Source: Plumapathes pennacea (Eukaryota > Cnidaria > Anthozoa > Antipatharia > Myriopathidae). Taken from it: a stretch of DNA of 64,000 nt. Made by a program: the position numbers and the translations under genes. Below are positions 60,398 through 64,000 of this stretch, piece by piece. Position 1 is the first letter of the stretch, and each line of letters starts with the position of its first letter. Location: the NCBI GenBank assembly GCA_964036295.1, contig OZ038468.1, positions 5,452,501 through 5,516,500 of the forward strand, in the 5' to 3' direction. The notes below the pieces were generated by a model. It worked only from the letters and a program-made list of their open reading frames with translations. It was not told the DNA's origin and made no database searches.

Positions 60398-61110
60398 TGT
60401 AGGGTGGTCTTGAAGGAAGAAAGTTCTCATCATGATAATATTCTCTTTCACGCAAAATTATGCCATGTCCATTTCACAGTAATTTATTTTGTCCCATAAT
60501 TATACAAGTCAAGTCAGTTTTTGCACTACATTCATAGGTAAAATGTATACATACTTCTCAAGTGGGTTACATAATATACTGTACTTCTCAGAAGTTCTCA
60601 ATTGTTGCATGTGTTGCCTGGTACATGTACAAAAGCACAAAATCCCATGCCAGGAAAATATAACCCTAACCCTATACTCCCCAACATATTGAAAAAATAA
60701 GAAGTTCTGTAAGTGAAAATGGAAAAATGCATTATAAAATATACAATAATTCTACAGAATATTAGACAAAAGAGTCTGATAAGCACATTCTCTGTCAATG
60801 TAAGATGCTGTGAGACACAAGATGAGCATGATCAGAGTATTACCATATTGACATTCTTCTCTTAAAATGTCTCATTTCTTATGTCATATGGGTAAACTAA
60901 CTCTTCTTATCACAGAAAGGTACTTTTTCCAATTGGTCTCAGTGAACTTCATGTTTCTCCCATTGATATTTTGGGACCTGTGGAAAATAAAACAAAGCAC
61001 TGAAGTCTATAATAAGAATGTTATCAAGTGTGTTCTGTGGTTGGCAATGGGGGGGGGGGGGTTGGTGTTGGTGTTGGTGGTAATAACAGCTGGAATAGTA
61101 TCTCACTAGC
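60398..61110 (+). repeat. Dispersed direct repeat, copy 2
   Basis: The counterpart of 57,498-58,140. Its end (AAGAATGTTATCAAGTGTG..., G12 run, GTTGGT repeats) recurs at 62,512-62,640, so the tract was split by the 61,149-62,500 insertion or partly duplicated. Confidence 0.7.
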
Positions 61111-61148
61111 AATATTATTGTGGAGCTGTATAGGATTAGCATGCTCAA

Positions 61149-62500
61149 ATGAGTCTATAATCCCCGAGCGAAGCGAAGTGAGGGTAATAATCACGGCGCT
61201 AATGCAGCAAATTCGCTTTGTGTGGAGACTCCAATCGAGTCGCCATCTCGAAATCTAATGTTCGTCAGTCAGTCTGTCAGTCTGTCAGTCTGTCATAGGG
61301 CGACCTCTAAGGCAATGACGTAATAATAATTATCAATTAGCGTCAAAGCGAGGTCAAACAAAGGTTTGAACGAAGCAACAACTGTACGTAACTGCGTTCA
61401 CGAAAATGAATTTGAAAACTGGAAAACTTGACACAGCACGGTCTCGCGAAGCTTGTCTGCAAAAGGGAAGGGAACTAGCACGGGCAAGGCGAAATCGTGA
61501 AACAATTGAACAGCGCATACGTCTAGAGAAAAGACGACAAACATTTGATAACCGACAGCATTATGAACGGAAGCGTGCAGAAGAAACGGCTCCGCAAAGG
61601 GAAAAGCGCTTGGAAGGAAATCGGGAGCTTCAGACGCTGTCTTGTGTTAAACTCAGATCCTTATTCAGAAAGGACAAGCAACAAAGGTTAGTCAGTGGAA
61701 AGCGAACAATCACCGTGACAAATATATTCTACCCGTATCTTGTAACTCGATCACTTCAAGAATGTATTAAAATCTGTATGCTGATCATTTTCCCTCGAAG
61801 TATTGTTTTAATACGCTTCTGTCGCCAGTTTCGGCTACCGTGTTGGCTCAGAGCAATCGGAACTTGGAGTCTTGAATGATTCAGTCAGATGTCTTATTAT
61901 CTCTTTCAAGACTAAAACTGTCAAATACCGTAATTTGACATGCGATGATTGCAGCGAGAATCGTTCACAAGCCCTTAGAAGTATGACTAGGTCTGAAGCC
62001 CATGTATAATTTGAAGTAAACCGTTCAAGTTTTGCTTTGATTCTGGGAGAAATCATGTTGTTTTGAGCGCGTTCACGCACAAAACAATTCGAGCTCATTA
62101 AACATGCATGCCTGAGTCTTGTGCATGCAGTCCAGAGTAAAATTGCACAGGAAGTCTATTTAATTGTACTGCCTATGAATTCAAAATTGGAAAATCAGTG
62201 TTCCTTTTTTCCGTACTACGACGGCCGACCAACTTCAAAATTTGAATATTAAATTTGAGAACGTGCTTGGCAGACTGTATGAATTAATTTGACGTGCAGA
62301 CCGTGGGAAATACGTACTTCGTCATGCAATCGACTCTTATAACACACACCATTCTTTTTCTCCTTCCTTTGCGTGTAGCACTTGACTTCGAAGAGAAGAT
62401 TGAGTCAACATTTCGGTAACACAAAGGCTACTCTTGTTGGGAGTACCAAAGTAAAAGTCCCATCAATGGCAGAGCGAGGGGGTATCTGCGATTATCGTAT
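61149..62500 (+). mobile_element. Possible inserted element between repeat halves
   Basis: The sequence from about 61,149 (ATAATCCCCGAGCGAAGC) to about 62,500 lies between two copies of the AAGAATGTTATCAAGTGT...CTCAAAT segment. It contains (GTCAGTCT)n at about 61,263-61,295 and the ORF at 61,406. Ends could not be fixed and no terminal repeats were seen. Confidence 0.35.
61406..61879 (+). pseudogene. Arg/Glu-rich ORF fragment, relative of 59,622-60,112
   Basis: 157 codons from ATG 61,406. The first 80 residues are Arg/Glu/Gln repeats (CLQKGRELARARRNRET, HYERKRAEETAPQREKR) alike in style and order to the leftward ORF at 59,807-60,112. The second half is unlike it and is probably read-through of non-coding sequence. 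Confidence 0.35.
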
Positions 62501-62511
62501 TTCTAGTATTA

Positions 62512-64000
62512 AGAATGTTATCAAGTGTGTTCTGTGGTTGGCAATGGGGGGGTTGGTGTTGGTGGTAATAACAGCTGGAATAGTATCTCACTAGCAATAT
62601 TATTGTGGAACTGTATAGGATTTGCTTGCTCAAATAAAAACTTATTAAACTTTCAATTCTCGTAACACCACTCAAACACTTTTCTAACTGTCAGTGGTAA
62701 ATACAAATTGATTCTTTTCACTTAATGATGTACAGTTAGTATACTGGCTTGCAAATTGATTATTGACCTTGAGTCTATGAAGGCATCCAGGACTCAATTT
62801 CTACATACTGTATTTAACAGTCTCTGTCAGTGCTATCTATTAATTCCAACTTGTTTAGAGGGCAATTTTTTTCTGCTCACACCAGCTGCTAGTGCAGTAA
62901 ATCTTTCCTGAACATTACGTATACCAGCTAAACAACTAATTCAAAACAGCAAAACTGCAGCAATAAATTACATTATTTTCCTAATGCCAAATTTAGTGAG
63001 GCTAATCTTGCACTCTGAAAATAAATGACTATGAAATAATACATACATGTACTAGTATCAATAAATACTTAAAATAATTTATTACACGACTTCACATTTT
63101 TGAGTGCAAATACGGGCCAAAACGAGTGCAAAGATGGGAGTGTATTGCACTCGTCAGGAACCAGATCAACTGGTTTATTATTGTTATGAACTTAAATTAA
63201 TAATATTTGTGAATCACTCTTCTTCAGCACATGTTCACATACAAATCTGTCCATTTTTTGTACCATAAATTGAACCAAAGAGCACTAAATATCTGGTGTT
63301 TGCCATTTCCTAACAAACCCTCAATCTTTCCTCATCACCATTGCACTTTAACAGCAGTACAAAAAATGATTGTGAATGAAATCTATCCACTTTGCAAGCT
63401 GTTGGCAACCTTTAGTCTTTGATGCCTGTGTAGAAAAAGGGAATTTGGTCACTGTTTACAGCTGTTCATAACTCACAAGACAAATTGTATGGTATATTCT
63501 ATATCATTCCATTTCAGTGAATACATTATGGACACTGGCAAAAGTCTAAATTCTGTAACATGTACATAAAAGCATGGTTCAAACTGACGGTTGCTCTGGA
63601 CAATCTATGGCTTTAAGGAAACATTGAAAATTGCATGGGACAACCAAGGTCAACCAAACACAAAAGTTTTTTCCAAACTCTGAAAAATATGATTTATCTC
63701 TGTCAATGAGGCAGTCAATTTACAGGCCGTGTACTAGATGTCCTATGAATGGAACAATTCTGGCAGCTTTTCGCTGTATTTTTCTGTTGAACAGAAATAC
63801 AAATTACAAGGTCACATACCCAGTACATGTACAATATAAAGTTCAAAATAAACTATCATTATCATTATTTAGCCTTGTACTCATGCTGAATAAACAAGTA
63901 CATAATATTTCTTGGGGTTGAGAGACTTGCTGAACCTTATTCAACCCAGCAGTACTATCATAAATTACATTGAATACTACACTGTACAATCGTGTACCTT
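62512..64000. other. Right end of window, repeat-derived and non-coding
   Basis: 62,512-62,640 repeats 61,015-61,140. 62,750-62,960 resembles part of 58,320-58,540. 63,077-63,180 is an inverse fragment of the MITE family (GAGTGCAAATACGGGCC). No gene is supported; CATGTACA and AATAAA-rich AT sequence fills the rest. Confidence 0.5.

Overview
The window looks like a cnidarian (probably anthozoan) nuclear genome segment. The base composition is AT-rich and intron-rich, there are two families of non-LTR retrotransposons, many short fold-back elements, and host-type exons. The cnidarian assignment is an inference from the general look of the host and repeat families; no species marker is visible.

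The centre (11,735-43,980) is one large virus-like DNA transposon of the Polinton/Maverick class. It has inverted terminal repeats, a 6-7 bp target duplication (GACTACG) and the full diagnostic gene set: retroviral-type integrase with a chromodomain, protein-primed family B DNA polymerase, FtsK/HerA-type packaging ATPase, adenain-type cysteine protease and a double-jelly-roll major capsid protein. It landed at the start of the second unit of a 2.43 kb host tandem duplication. Unit 1 (9,271-11,701) therefore serves as an uninterrupted empty-site control. A 4.5 kb LINE (about 29,556-34,020) later inserted between integrase and polymerase. Without it the element is about 27.8 kb, large for a Polinton.

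Element layout: the core (19,194-37,096) is read leftward and holds the structural and replication genes, each preceded by its own TATAAATA-type box. Both ends carry accessory genes in divergent pairs. Their shared promoters contain CACGTG palindromes, several with CRE-like TGACGT sites, and one contains a heat-shock-element array. The left accessory block encodes a Fic-domain protein and, next to it, an intron-containing FAM72-like zinc protein (mammalian FAM72A antagonises the uracil glycosylase UNG2), a membrane-anchored protein and a very large unknown protein with repeated Trp-Tyr motifs. The right block encodes small basic proteins, coiled-coil proteins, spliced cysteine-rich proteins, a 53-nt tRNA-like structure, and a protein with an HUH-like motif plus a zinc ribbon.

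The element is broken in this assembly. There are in-frame stops in the capsid, polymerase and large left genes, a large deletion in the polymerase exonuclease/palm region, and many one-base frame switches at mononucleotide runs. The last class also occurs in host and LINE genes and may partly be sequencing error.

Flanks: on the left, a degraded multi-exon gene (97-4,510) and a set of tandem and inserted repeats (5.4-9.0 kb). On the right, a multi-exon host gene with a SET-like C-terminus (46.5-51.6 kb) is followed by a repeat-rich tract with a 126-bp satellite, an AT microsatellite, fold-back elements, a 5'-truncated LINE and duplicated arginine-rich ORFs.
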